NCBI RefSeq assembly: GCF_000003855.2
Contig: NW_003101659.1
Location: 461,475 to 525,474 of the forward strand
Origin: Blastomyces gilchristii SLH14081
Lineage: Eukaryota; Ascomycota; Eurotiomycetes; Onygenales; Ajellomycetaceae
DNA: 64,000 bases
Reading direction: 5' to 3'
Below are positions 21,879 through 32,660 of this stretch, piece by piece; position 1 is the stretch's first letter, and each line of letters opens with the position of its first letter. The notes beneath the pieces were generated by a model. It worked only from the letters and a program-made list of their open reading frames with translations. It was not told the DNA's origin and searched no databases. The translations under genes were made by a program, and so were the position numbers.

Positions 21879-23237
21879 CTATCCTTCCACCTCCCTCCCC
21901 TCCTCCTCCTTCGCCAACGGAATTGACATGGACGAAGTGACAGCCTTCCTGTCAACTGCCCTATCAATCCCACTCATATACCTCGCCAGCCGTTGAATGG
22001 CTACAGGTAATATCGCATACCAACTAACCAGCGTCGCATAAGCCGGTAGCCTAATAACCCCACCGTTCCCACTATCAACTGCCGCGACAATGTCTCGTGC
22101 AACCTGCACAGGTTCCAAGACAGGCGCAAAGAAATTATTCGGAGTCTGCACGTCGTCAAAGAGTGGCGTGGCCATCTGGCCCGTCTCGACTAGAAGCATT
22201 TTTACCCGCTCATTGTCGCCTGAGGTGCGCAGCTCGGCCTCAACGGTTTTGTGCACGGCGCCAATGGCTGCCTTCGTGGCTGAGTAGTCTGAGAGGCCGG
22301 CCGGGGTAAGGTAGCTGCACACGGAACTTAGAGTGACGATTGTACCGCCGGTGGGAGAAGTCAGCATTCCCGGGAGGAATTGCTGAAGGGTATTGAAGCA
22401 GGAGAAAAGGTTTGCGTGGATGGTTCTTGAGATGTCGGCGGGGGAGAGGGATGTTATCGACATGCCGTTGATGGGGGCAGCAATGCAGTTTATGAGAATC
22501 GTCGGGGTTCCAAGCTAGTAGTTTTCAATTTAAAATTAGCATTAATCCCAGTATATTTAAAACAAATGGATACATCGCAATCCCTTCAGTAGCACACAAT
22601 TGAACAAGAGCCCCAAAACACCCCCGTTGAACGTCAACGTAGCAGACATGGGAGAACAACATACCTCTTTTTCAATCACTTGCCGAACCCTCTTCACCTC
22701 CGCCAAATTACCCACATCACACTTGAAATACCTAACGCTATGCACCTCCTCCCACTCTTCCATTCCTCGCTCTTCGCCCTCCCCTTTCCCTTCCCCTTGA
22801 CCCTCCGCTCCAAGATCCCGCACATCCAACACCGCCACATCCACCCCCCGCATCCCATATATCTCCGCAACCAACAGGCCTAACCCACTCGCACCTCCCG
22901 CCACAACCACAACCTCATCCTCCAACGACACCTCCCTCGGCAACCCATAAGCAACTCGCTTGTTCACGATATTCAACAACAGCGCGAATGAAAGGAGCGC
23001 GGCATAGGCTGTTGTGACGATGAAGGAAGTGTGGGAGTATGGGGTCGCTTGGGCGCGGAGGCAGAGGGGGATGAGCCAGGCTATGAAAGGGTGGAAGATC
23101 GTTCTGTGCAGGACGCGGAGGATGAGGTCGAGATTTAGGGCATCGATCCAGCGAGGGTTTGGGCGGGAAGTGGTCGTTGAGCGAAGGGGTGTGGAGGAAG
23201 GCGACGGCGAGGAGGATTTGGAGCGGCGCCGGTTCAT
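21879..23237 (-). CDS. membrane-anchored short-chain dehydrogenase/reductase
   Basis: Two exons: 23237-22665 and 22514-21879; a 150-nt intron (GTATGT donor, CTACTAG acceptor); 402 aa. The start is the ATG at 23237 (MNRRRSKSSSPSP), since the codon opening the longer frame is TTG. A hydrophobic segment lies at about residues 72-90. The Rossmann motif GGASGLG is at 114-120, VLDVRD follows the second strand, and KCDVGNL follows an acidic low-complexity insert (about 144-165). Catalytic Ser about 254-255 and YSATK at 268-272. The order fits the RDH10/DHRS (SDR16C-like) group acting on lipophilic alcohols or ketones at membranes. The usual NNAG motif reads NCIAA here, which is unusual. Substrate unknown. 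Confidence 0.85.
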
Positions 23238-24139
23238 GGTTTTGATAGGTGACGCAGTTTGAGTCAATGTGAATTGAGGTTCTGATTAAGGTTGCGAATG
23301 GGATTTTGTTAATCCTTGAATTGGCGATGGAGGAGTAGGTCGCATAGGGGACTTCAGGGTTTGAGATGAGTGAAGCAAATAATTAATTGAGCGCTCTGGA
23401 CAGGGGTGCCGTTTAGAGATCCTTTCGAATTATTTGTTTACACGAAAGAAAAAGACACGGATTGTAAGTATAGGTAGACTTTTCCCGGGCGTTACGAAGA
23501 TGGAATGAATGATTATTCTGACGCTCGCCGGGTTTCAGAGTGACGTGACATCACTAGCAGCAGCACTTATTCCCCGATTCCCACTGACAAAGCACTGCAT
23601 GTACAGCACCATTCGGACATTTTTAATTTATCCAGCATATCTGTAATCCATGGAGTTACACCACGGTATTTTTATAATATGTTGAGGGTCGTCGGACGAA
23701 AACTACGTGCGTTTGGAATTATTCGCCTCAGTGTAAGGGTTTTATATACTGACTGGTCGTGGATTTCGTAGCAACAGAACATTATAGTATACCAAAGAGA
23801 CTCAAAGCAAGTAAAGCTAAAACTGAAAGGCAGCTAACAGTGGAATCTTTCTGAGCCCGAGTGGGATTCATGCAATGGAGCCCTGCTCGCGATGGATGGA
23901 AGGCCACTGAATATACCAAGCTAGATCATAATATCTCGGGAGAGCGAAAACCAGACCCTCTCCCTTATATTGGCAGTATAGCACTGTATTTGCCTGCAAT
24001 TGGAAGTGTGGTTCTTCCTGTTACGGCGACGCCACTGCAGAGTCAACATCACAGCTCAATATCTACATGAGAAGAATAAAAGTGAAGGCGGAGTGGAATG
24101 GCGACACACTACTCAACAAATCGCCAAGCGCAATCGCTC
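23238..24139. other. intergenic, no gene seen
   Basis: Upstream region of the dehydrogenase gene. Nothing else supportable. Confidence 0.45.
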
Positions 24140-25212
24140 TCAAGCAGAGGAAGCAGAGTTCGATTGGTTCTCTTCGGCTGGAGGGGTAGCGAGAGGCGGT
24201 GGCGGAAATCGAATGGGAGGAGAATTTGTTGGAACTCTCGTATCTCCAACAGGCTTGCAGAGTCTCCATCTGAGTAAAAGATCCCAATATTCTTGTTTCA
24301 AAGTGTCGAAATCTATAAAAGGACTGAGAGCCATGTGCGAATACTTCCCATCAAAGTGGACTTGGATGATGCGGACATTGCGACCCCAGTAACTGAAGAT
24401 AGTTATCTATTCCTGATGGTTAGTTCCGAGTCTCTTATGAGGGATTTGAGGGCGCATGATGATGAATGGTTCGGAAAAGAGTAAACAGACCGGAAATATC
24501 TCTTCATGCTCAAAGATGCTTAGACGTACCCTCCACTGCATCACGTTGACAGCACTAATAATTTCGCCGCGAATTACGGTATTGTCTCTGTTTTCATCCG
24601 GATTGCAATCATGAGCAACAGAAATCATCGCACGGGGATAATATTTCTTTTCAGGATCCGTGACAAGAAGACCTCGCATCCTCCAGAAGTGTGGCTCCAC
24701 TCCCATAACGCCCGTCGGCGTGTAAATACGACCAAAGTGACTACAGCGTTCTGATAGGAACATATAAAATGGGTAAATGGTAAATCACAAGGTCGTACTG
24801 GAACCTAACGAAAAACCCGTGGCTGTCAGCCACAAAATCTCCACTCTCAGGCGTTCTCTTATCAGGTGCAATTTCCTCTGTAAGATGACACGACCAAATC
24901 GTTCTCCAAGGCACTTCCGGCATCCTGTGGGCCCCATATACTATAATCCCAAGGCTCCAGCTTATATTCAGGTTGGACGAGGTTTTGGTAGGACTCGAGT
25001 GGTTATGGAGTAAAAAATTGTTGCTGGCCAGCCACCGCGTTTTCCTGAGCGAGGAGATCTAGACGCGTGATTTTCACCCGAAAATTCTTCAGATCCTCGG
25101 GATCTAAGATGACACTTTTGAATTCAGTCATTAGAATGAGAACTCGATTTCTGAGACGGAAGGCATTACGCCTCTTGCGAGTCATCGACTCAGAATTGTC
25201 GTCTATACTCAT
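24140..25212 (-). pseudogene. remnant of a fungal gene family of unknown function
   Basis: Minus-strand pieces occur in the right order for an uncharacterised filamentous-fungal family I know by pattern: an N-terminal basic piece starting at 25212 (MSIDDNSESMTRKRRN), a piece with PEVPWRTIWSCHL near 24923, a piece with GVEPHFWRMRGLLV (24763 downward) and a C-terminal piece with HFDGKYSHMALSPFIDFD and LCKPVGDTRVPT ending at 24140. They lie in different frames. The change of frame near 24765 has no good intron around it, so I read the locus as decayed. A functional multi-intron gene cannot be excluded. Confidence 0.4.
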
Positions 25213-26628
25213 GTTGCGTTGAATGGAAAAACATATCGAATAGGACTTGAGCGGTTGAAAATCAAAATAAGACTCTAAGACAAGAACTAAGAGAATGCTG
25301 AATTTATAATCATCGGTGCCAGGAGTTTTTGCTTTGGCACCCTGAAGCCCAATCGAGCCTGAAACTGAAACCAGTCTCTGAGATGTTCTGTCTTGCTGCG
25401 ATGGTACGAGTACTGCGCTGAGTACAATGAGTAGACATCAGCGAAACAAGCTTTGTCAGCTCCGGCTGGTGGAGCCTCGGCCCGGGCCAAGCTGCGCCGG
25501 GGCCCACTTCCAAGCGCGAATTACGCTGTAGACGCCGGGTGTTAGCGGCCTAACCGGAAGTGGATTGGCGTTCAACGTCAAAGTCAACATCATTCATCTA
25601 TTTTTCTCTGATCACTCTCAGCAAACCTCCATGTTATCTAACTACACTAAAAGCTGAAACAAACACAAATCCCTGGGCAACCTCGGAATTTCCTTTGAGT
25701 GGTTATATAATTGTTGCTTTTTTGGCTTGAGAAGTAGTACTACTCTTGCATATGAACTCCATTCATTTTCAGTTAATGCAGAACTACTGGTACTTGATGC
25801 CTAACTAGTGCTGCAGAGGAAACATCCTCAGTTATTGAAAGGAGATTTCTTTTATTATCAGCAGGGATTCACCATATGTTGGATGATCTCTTTGGAATCT
25901 GCTCTAAAAAGGCCTAGTCAGTTTCGGCTAACTAGACAGTTGGCTGCTCGGCGGTTCAAGAAGTTATCTTTCAGCTTTGCTTGTTAGGTGTTGAGTATTC
26001 TAATACCTAATCAAAGGATCGTAACAGGAGCCTTTATTAGCTGTTACGTACGACTCTTGCCACTGCAATCTGTGGCTTTACATTGGTCGGGTTAAATATG
26101 AATCTCCTCTTTCTTTCAAGCAGAGCGGATGCTGGAGGCTATCTAGATGTGTCTAGTGTGCGGATAACAAAGGACGTCTCCTTGTCGGCATTCTTGCTCA
26201 CTGCACGTTTCTCATGCACGCCATGACCTTTGAAGACAAATTCCATCGGGGTATATCCCTGGTCGTTTCAGTTGCACGCGTTGTTGAATTAATAACATAA
26301 AACTTATCACCTCAGAGTTTCAAGTCTTCTAATAACACGACATAGCGGTGGTTTACAGGGCCAGGTTGGGATCAGTCATCACCAGGCTCAGGGGGTTGAC
26401 CGAATACTTTTTGGACTTGTCTCCTTCGGCTACTGTGATTACTTTGGCATAGGTTATATACTACAGGTGATTCCGGTTCCCCCTTTTCAGAAGAGGCAGC
26501 AAAAATATCCTTGATTGGATGACATATTCTATATATTTTCTTACACTGCAAACAACATGCCTATTCGTCTTGACTCTTTCTGAGTGCATTTCCGGATTGC
26601 TCTACACCAACCCCGCCTCGCCTCGAAA
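25213..26628. other. gene-free region
   Basis: No supportable gene on either strand. Short frames at 25287-25513 resemble nothing known to me. Confidence 0.45.
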
Positions 26629-27924
26629 ATGGAATTAATTCCAGATAACTTCAGTTCGTGGGTAGCCGAAGCGAGAAAGAACAACGCCCTCCATTTGAAG
26701 GACAGTGGCTGGAAGTCTGCTTCAAAATTTGACCGGCCGAGTTATCTCTCACTCAGAACTGTCTGGAAAACCAAATACTAGTCAAATTTTAATTCCAAAA
26801 ATTGGGGCATCACCCTGACTACTCGTGCGCGCAAACTACTCGAGAATATATCTGGTTGGCCACTCTACTTAGATCATGTTGGTAAAAAGACAAACGCGCA
26901 ATTCCCTATTCCGCAACTGATGTCATTTTCTCTCGTCTTTTATTATCACGATTGGATTATCCATCATCCATGGGAGGGCAAATGCATCCATCTCGGAAGC
27001 CCTCTCCACTCCGGTCTCATCACGAACAAGATCCCACTCGGCTCAAAAGACAGATAAACGTGACATCCCTTCAACTCTTTCACAGAAGGACACCAGACAT
27101 GAAGGTGATTGCTCTGTCTCTGTCTTAGAGCGAGAACTACGTAGACTTGACATTCAGCGAGAACAGGAGACAACGCCCGAGCCTCCCATCGATCGCATGT
27201 CACCCACCTCACCGATCTCATCTGAATTAGCCAATGGCCTTTATCCTCCAGTGATAGATGAACAGATTATCAACACCGCTTTGATAATATTTTTGAATGC
27301 CATCTCAATTGAGTGCGATGGTGTGGAAGCTGAATGGTCTTTGCACCGGAAATCATTCAAATTTGGCCAACACTTCGAGGCCGAAACAGATGGCCATCTT
27401 TCCATTTTTGATAGAAAGGGATCACTGTCAAGGGCGATAGTGGAGGTGAAACGCAACCTCAGGGAAAACCAACCCCAAATTATATATCAAGAGACTGCAG
27501 AGATGGCGGCATGGATTTTTGAGGAGCCAGACAAAGAAAACAAATACATCTATCGGTATGTATATTCCCACTGACATTCGCTAATGTTTACTGAACGAAA
27601 GTCCTATTTAGTCGCGTCCTAGTGTCTCAGAACCATATGGAAATTTACCTTACAATCGCAGAGTATGACAATGGCTATGTGAAATATCTTCGCGGGGAGA
27701 ATGATGAGAAGGATGAGATATCCCTGATGAAGATGAATCAGTTCGGGCCATGGCTATTGAAGTGTCAAGACCATGTGAAGCAATTTGCAGAGATCTTTTT
27801 TTTTTTTTTTTTTTTTTTTCCCTTACCTTCTATTCTATATCATCATCACACCCCCATGCTATGTATGCTTCGTCAAAAGCTTGAAACATTTGACCAAAAC
27901 AACACAGTTCTTGCTAGTCTCTAA
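26629..27924 (+). pseudogene. PD-(D/E)XK-like fungal protein, broken by a nonsense codon
   Basis: The first exon opens at 26629 (MELIPDNFSSWVAEARKNN) and reads through WKTKY, then a TAG at 26779-26781, then in the same frame SNFNSKNWGITLTTRARKLL and ISGWPLYLDHV. The next exon probably starts near 27000 and passes 27197 to 27555. A clean 56-nt intron (27556-27611, GTATGT...TTTAG) joins KYIYR to RVLVSQNHMEIYLTIAEYDN. The pattern Asp...IVEVK followed by PQIIYQETAEMAAWI resembles the D-ExK core of PD-(D/E)XK nuclease-like domains in fungal lineage-specific proteins. A CAG-to-TAG change would explain the stop. The 3' part runs into a 24-nt T-run (27796-27819) that encodes poly-Phe. Family assignment is inference. 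Confidence 0.55.
27796..27819. repeat. poly(T) tract inside the 3' part of the PD-(D/E)XK-like locus
   Basis: A 24-nt T-run directly after codons for KQFAEI. It either marks where the ancestral 3' end was replaced or is a simple expansion. Confidence 0.8.
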
Positions 27925-28931
27925 ATAATTCAGCTGCATGCGCTAGCAAAGCACTCCTGAGATGTTGATATTAAATCAAGAATCACTATACTCTCTTGCT
28001 TGCTTCACTTTTCTCTATTTACTGACTTTTCATCTATCATATATTCTTCAATCCTATCCTATCCCCATCCCATCCCATGGGATGATCAGTTAGGGCTATT
28101 TCCAAAGTTCCAAGTCACAGCACGGAGAAAGCAAGAGTTCGGAGCCCTTGCAACATAACTTTGTAATGTAAAACGAATGCCAGCCAGCATTAAAGGAGAC
28201 AGGAGACTTCGTAAGAGAGGTCAATGTTTTTTTTATTTTTTTATTTTTTCAATTGAAAAGGGATGTGGACCATTAATAAATAAGCAAGAAAAAAATATGA
28301 CACAGAGGGCAGAAGAAAATCAGAATTTCATGCAATCTGACAGTGTTATTACTTACATATGTAGATGATCACTTCACTCGCCTAAAAGCTCTCACTGATG
28401 AAACCTCTTGCTCTGCTCTGCTGTTCAACAATGCCTTACTATATTAGATATATATGTACAGTACATATATATATAGAAACCAGCAATAGTACACATAAAA
28501 TTTGTTAGATCATATAAATAAATATACTACGTTTGATGGGAGCAGATTACATACATTACTGATAGGTATCTAATACGGGAGAAAGAGAGAAGGAAAAAGA
28601 AGACTTCAAATCTCAGAGCTACAGTGCACCTCTTCACATTAAATTCATTTATTCTTGAAAGAGAGATAGAAAGGAAAGGAGAAGAATTCAATAGAGATGC
28701 CATAACTATTCTTGAAGGTTTGTCGCGGACGGGAGAGGGGTTATGGGGGAGGTAATGAAAATAGAAATCGCACTGCCTCAAAATATCCCCATGTGTTCAT
28801 TGACTTAACCAAATGCCAAATCATCACCAACCGAAACCCAAGCCCAGAGCAATGGAGTAAAAAAAATTAATAAGACAAAAACAGAAAGGAAAATTGAAAA
28901 ATGAGAAATGGTAAGAGATATTCGGCCAATC
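27925..28931. other. intergenic, no gene seen
   Basis: 3' side of two convergent loci. It contains TA-rich repeats at about 28440-28475. Nothing supportable. Confidence 0.45.
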
Positions 28932-31900
28932 TCAGATCCTACCCGTTGCACCACTCCCTCCCCCCATCGTCATCTTCCCAAAATCCTTTGGCACCTCCCA
29001 CCCATGCATCCGGCACGCGCGTATATACGCATCCATAGCCTCTCCAACGCCATAATCCCTCACAGTCCCCTTACTCACAGTCTGCCCGCCCGCCAGACGC
29101 GCTGGGTGCGGTTCCGTGCTCGAAATTGCCATGCGCACCTGCAACAGCACGCTCTCGATGCTCGACACAGCTGACCAGCCCGAATTAGTGAGCAGTTCCA
29201 TACACAACGCGCCGCCGGCAGTGACGTGGCCGCCGCCTCCGGCGAAGAAGCTGAGGAAGCGTGGGCGGATAACGCGCACGAAGGGTGGGGAGATGGGATA
29301 GTCGCTTGGGAAGCGGAGCTCGAGCACGACGGATTTGAGACCTGCGTTTTGGAGGTCCGTGGCTAGTGGGAGGGATGGGTCGAAGGAGTGTAGTTCGACG
29401 ATCCATTGGTAGACTGTGCTAGTTATGCTGGGGTCGACGTACCAGCCGAGTTCGTGGAGAGGTTGGGTTTCTTGGGTTTTTAGGGTGGTGTTAAGATCGC
29501 GTAGAAGGGCTTTGGTCGCCCAGAGCGTGGAGGTTTTCGGTTCCTCAAGGAGAGGGAGTTCGGCTGCGATGAGGGTGCCGGGGACGAAGTCGGTTTTCGG
29601 GGCGGAGGAGTTGGTGGTTGCCATTATAGTTGGTGTGTCGTGGACTGACGCTTTACCCTTGTTGTTACTCTGCTCCTGGCTGGTATCTTGTTCGTTTTTA
29701 AGCAGGATCAGGTTATCTTCATCATCTGTGTCTTCACTAATATAGCCATCTGTTGTGGATCGGCGCGCCTTGGGACCTAATGCCTTTGTGGAAGAACCTG
29801 GGAGGGACTTTTCGATGTTTGATATGCCGGCAGACACGCGCCGAAAAAAGGAAGATCTGTCACCGAAGATCTGAAGTCTTCTTTTCGCGGGTGATTCTTG
29901 CATATTAGCAGAGCCCTTGGCTGCTGATGAAGCAGAATTGCTGTTCAGAGTATTTGCTTGCTCGGACTCGGTGATTTTTCCACCAATACGGCGCCCTTGG
30001 CTGACCGCCGTAACTGGGATTCTAATCGGATTTCCACTTGGGCCTTTGGCGGTATATTCAGGGTCCTGTAAATGGCAGGCAGAAGAGGAACCCTGTTCCA
30101 CGCGATCTTTGTTACACAAATCGAGAGATTGGCAGCTAACAAACAAATAGCGTGGCTGTATCCAGTCCAGCTGCGCTACGACGAGATGAGGTGACTTGCT
30201 CACGAATTCGTTGGGGGCATTCACGACTTCGTTCAGGGATATTGCGGATTGAATTTTCAATTGGCTCTGGGGCCATGCTATGGGGGTGCCTCTCGTATAA
30301 GAAGACGAGGTTGTGAAGTCAGGGCTCATGTACACGCCATTTCCAAACGCACGACCGTGAACCGTTTCGCGGAAATGCAAACCTTCGCGTAAGATGCCGT
30401 GCCAACTAGAAAGGCGACTTCCATGCCAGGCAAAAATAGTAGGGTACTTGAGGTTGAGTCTTTCAGTTACGGCAGCAACTGCTTGCACGAATCGTTGCTC
30501 TTTGTCAGGGGCACCCTGCGCGAATCTGAACTGCATGTAGTTCTCCATGCCAGAGACGCGGTCACTGTCGTTGTAAGCTGAATCTGCTGTTTGGCCATCT
30601 TGAATGATACAGGAACGATTTGAAGCGACAATCCAACGTAGCACATCCAGTGCTGATTTAGAGATCCTGACACGCCAATCAGTAAGCATAGGTTCTGCCT
30701 TCTCAGAGTTATTCAATAGGAACTTCCTCATCTCGTCCACGCTGGGCAGGGTATCGAGGAGCATTGCAATAGTACTCTGTTTGTCAACAGCACTAATGTC
30801 ATCGAAGTTATGGTTATAGATGTAAATAGTCACATCCGAGTATTCGGCTTGGATGTTGGGCTGGTTGTTGTTAGAGCCTGGAACTGGTGTTGGTGTTACC
30901 TGTCGCGAGACGGGGCTGGACAAGTGAACCGTTGGGAAAAAGAAAATATCCTGCACCCGACAGTGGAACTGTCTGTTGGGTTCACAGTCGGAGATCACAA
31001 TCCAATCCCCGGTACGAACAGGGCAGTTCCCGCAGTCGCTGGGAAAAAGAAGTTCTAACTTTGAATAGTCGAACTTGGTAACAGCATGCGCATTTGCACT
31101 TGATGAGCTAATCGCAGAGCCTCGCTGGTAGCCCACGTGTGGTATAACTGGTGAAAAGCTTACAACAGGGGGAACCAAAAGTCCGAGTCCAGTAGGGAAG
31201 TCATCCAGTCGACTTTGCTTGGCACTGGCATAGGTGAAACTAACAAGTAGATCCACGACATAAGGCTGCGATATGACTTCCCATTCCAAACTAGGCCCGA
31301 ATCCAAGAGCCATGTACTGATACAAGCAAAGGCTTTTAGAGCATACATATGGTTTCAGCGCCTCAAATGCATCTTCCGTCTTGCAGTGACAAACAAGACA
31401 AAACTCCGTGCATCGGACAAAATGACGGAGTACAAATTGCATTGCAATAAGTGGGAAAGATGCACCATCGCCATATTTCTCTATCAGATGGTCAGAGGTT
31501 ACTAAGTCCGGCAGGGTGGTTGATGAAGAAGCAAGGGTTTCTTCTTTGGTATATTTATCATCTGATGGGTGTGCATGGTTGAGAGACTTTCCTTGAACAT
31601 CGTTGAGAAAGACTTCTGCTCCAGACCAAGGAAAACCGAAAGTGTGTCTGTACTGTAGAATCTTAACAAAACGTTCATTCAAAAGAGCATTTAGTGGCTT
31701 GCTGATGAACGACCGAATCATCTTTCGAGAATTTGGTTGGCCCGCCAGGGAAGCGCTATCTGCTTCATCGTATGTAGCTCCCGCCTTGGAATCGTAACGG
31801 TTGAATGCGGTTAAGGCACTTTGGAGTGTAGGTTTGTACGAATCGCACAAGTCAGCCTGGAACTCCAAATGAACTTTCCCAAACGCAGAATCCTCTTGCA

Positions 31901-32660
31901 TAATTTCTTCGAGAGAGCGATATCTGTCTATGTAGCGGATAAGGCAAACAAGGTATTGGTTTCCGTTCACATGCCAAGCCTGCATTGCTTCCTCAGATAT
32001 TGCAAGTTTTGAGAGCCGGCACGAGATGGAGATAATTGGATTCCCGGGATTTCCCAAGTATCCCACTCTGAAGCCGGCCATCTTGGCCTCGCGGAGGTCC
32101 ACCGCCAGCTTGGCAAGGATGATATCGTCAGAGTTCCCGGTCAGCATGCCAGTATCCGGGTTTTCAACATGCTGCACTGAAACTATAGGAGAGTGTGGAG
32201 ACCAGCCATATTCACCATCGGAGTCCTCAGGTGCATCGAGCATATCAAGATCACTGCCCGAATCAGGAGACAATGCTTTCTCCAGGGTGCTGGTAATTTG
32301 CATAAGCATGTCAGAGATGCTCAGGCCGCTCAGATAAGATTGCACCTCCTCCAATGCTTCAGTCACTGCCTGGGGAACATCTTCAGTTGTAGTATACACA
32401 AAGTAGTCATGCTCCTTTGGGTATGAAGATAAGTCTGCGCGTTTCAGTTAGCAATGTCTTCTTTCTCTACGACGGGGGGGGGGATTATATATACCGGAAA
32501 CTAGGAGCTGAATCTCCACTGGTTTTTCAGATGAAGAATCCGGGGAAAATGTGCAAGAAATAACGCCGTCGTCATCCCCGGCCTTCACATCCACCATGCG
32601 GGAATTTTTCCCTAGGCTTGAAGCCTCTTGTAAATCGCGTATGAAGTCCCTCCTCGGCAT
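28932..32660 (-). CDS. PARP catalytic domain fused to a ubiquitin-conjugating (UBE2Q-like) domain
   Basis: Two exons: 32660-32495 and 32434-28932, intron 60 nt (GTATAT donor, GCTAAC branch, GCGCAG acceptor), 1222 aa. The N-terminal ~130 residues look RWD-like. A Cys cluster at about 397-425 (CTEFCLVCHC ... KPYVCSKSLCLYQYMALGFG) resembles the element before the catalytic domain of PARP6/8-type proteins. The PARP domain shows AWHGSRLSSWHGILREGL (His726) and GRAFGNGVYMS (Tyr757). After a Ser-rich linker, the C-terminal UBC domain shows YPISPPFVRVIRPRF and GGALCMELL with catalytic Cys1133, then SIESVLLQVRMAI. The fusion joins an ADP-ribosyltransferase-type fold to an E2 enzyme. It is known from filamentous fungi; its substrates are not. 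I cannot tell mono-transferase from inactive. Confidence 0.9.

Noticed and set aside
30000..31100. Several plus-strand frames over the PARP-UBC gene
   Set aside because: Antisense shadows of a long conserved frame.
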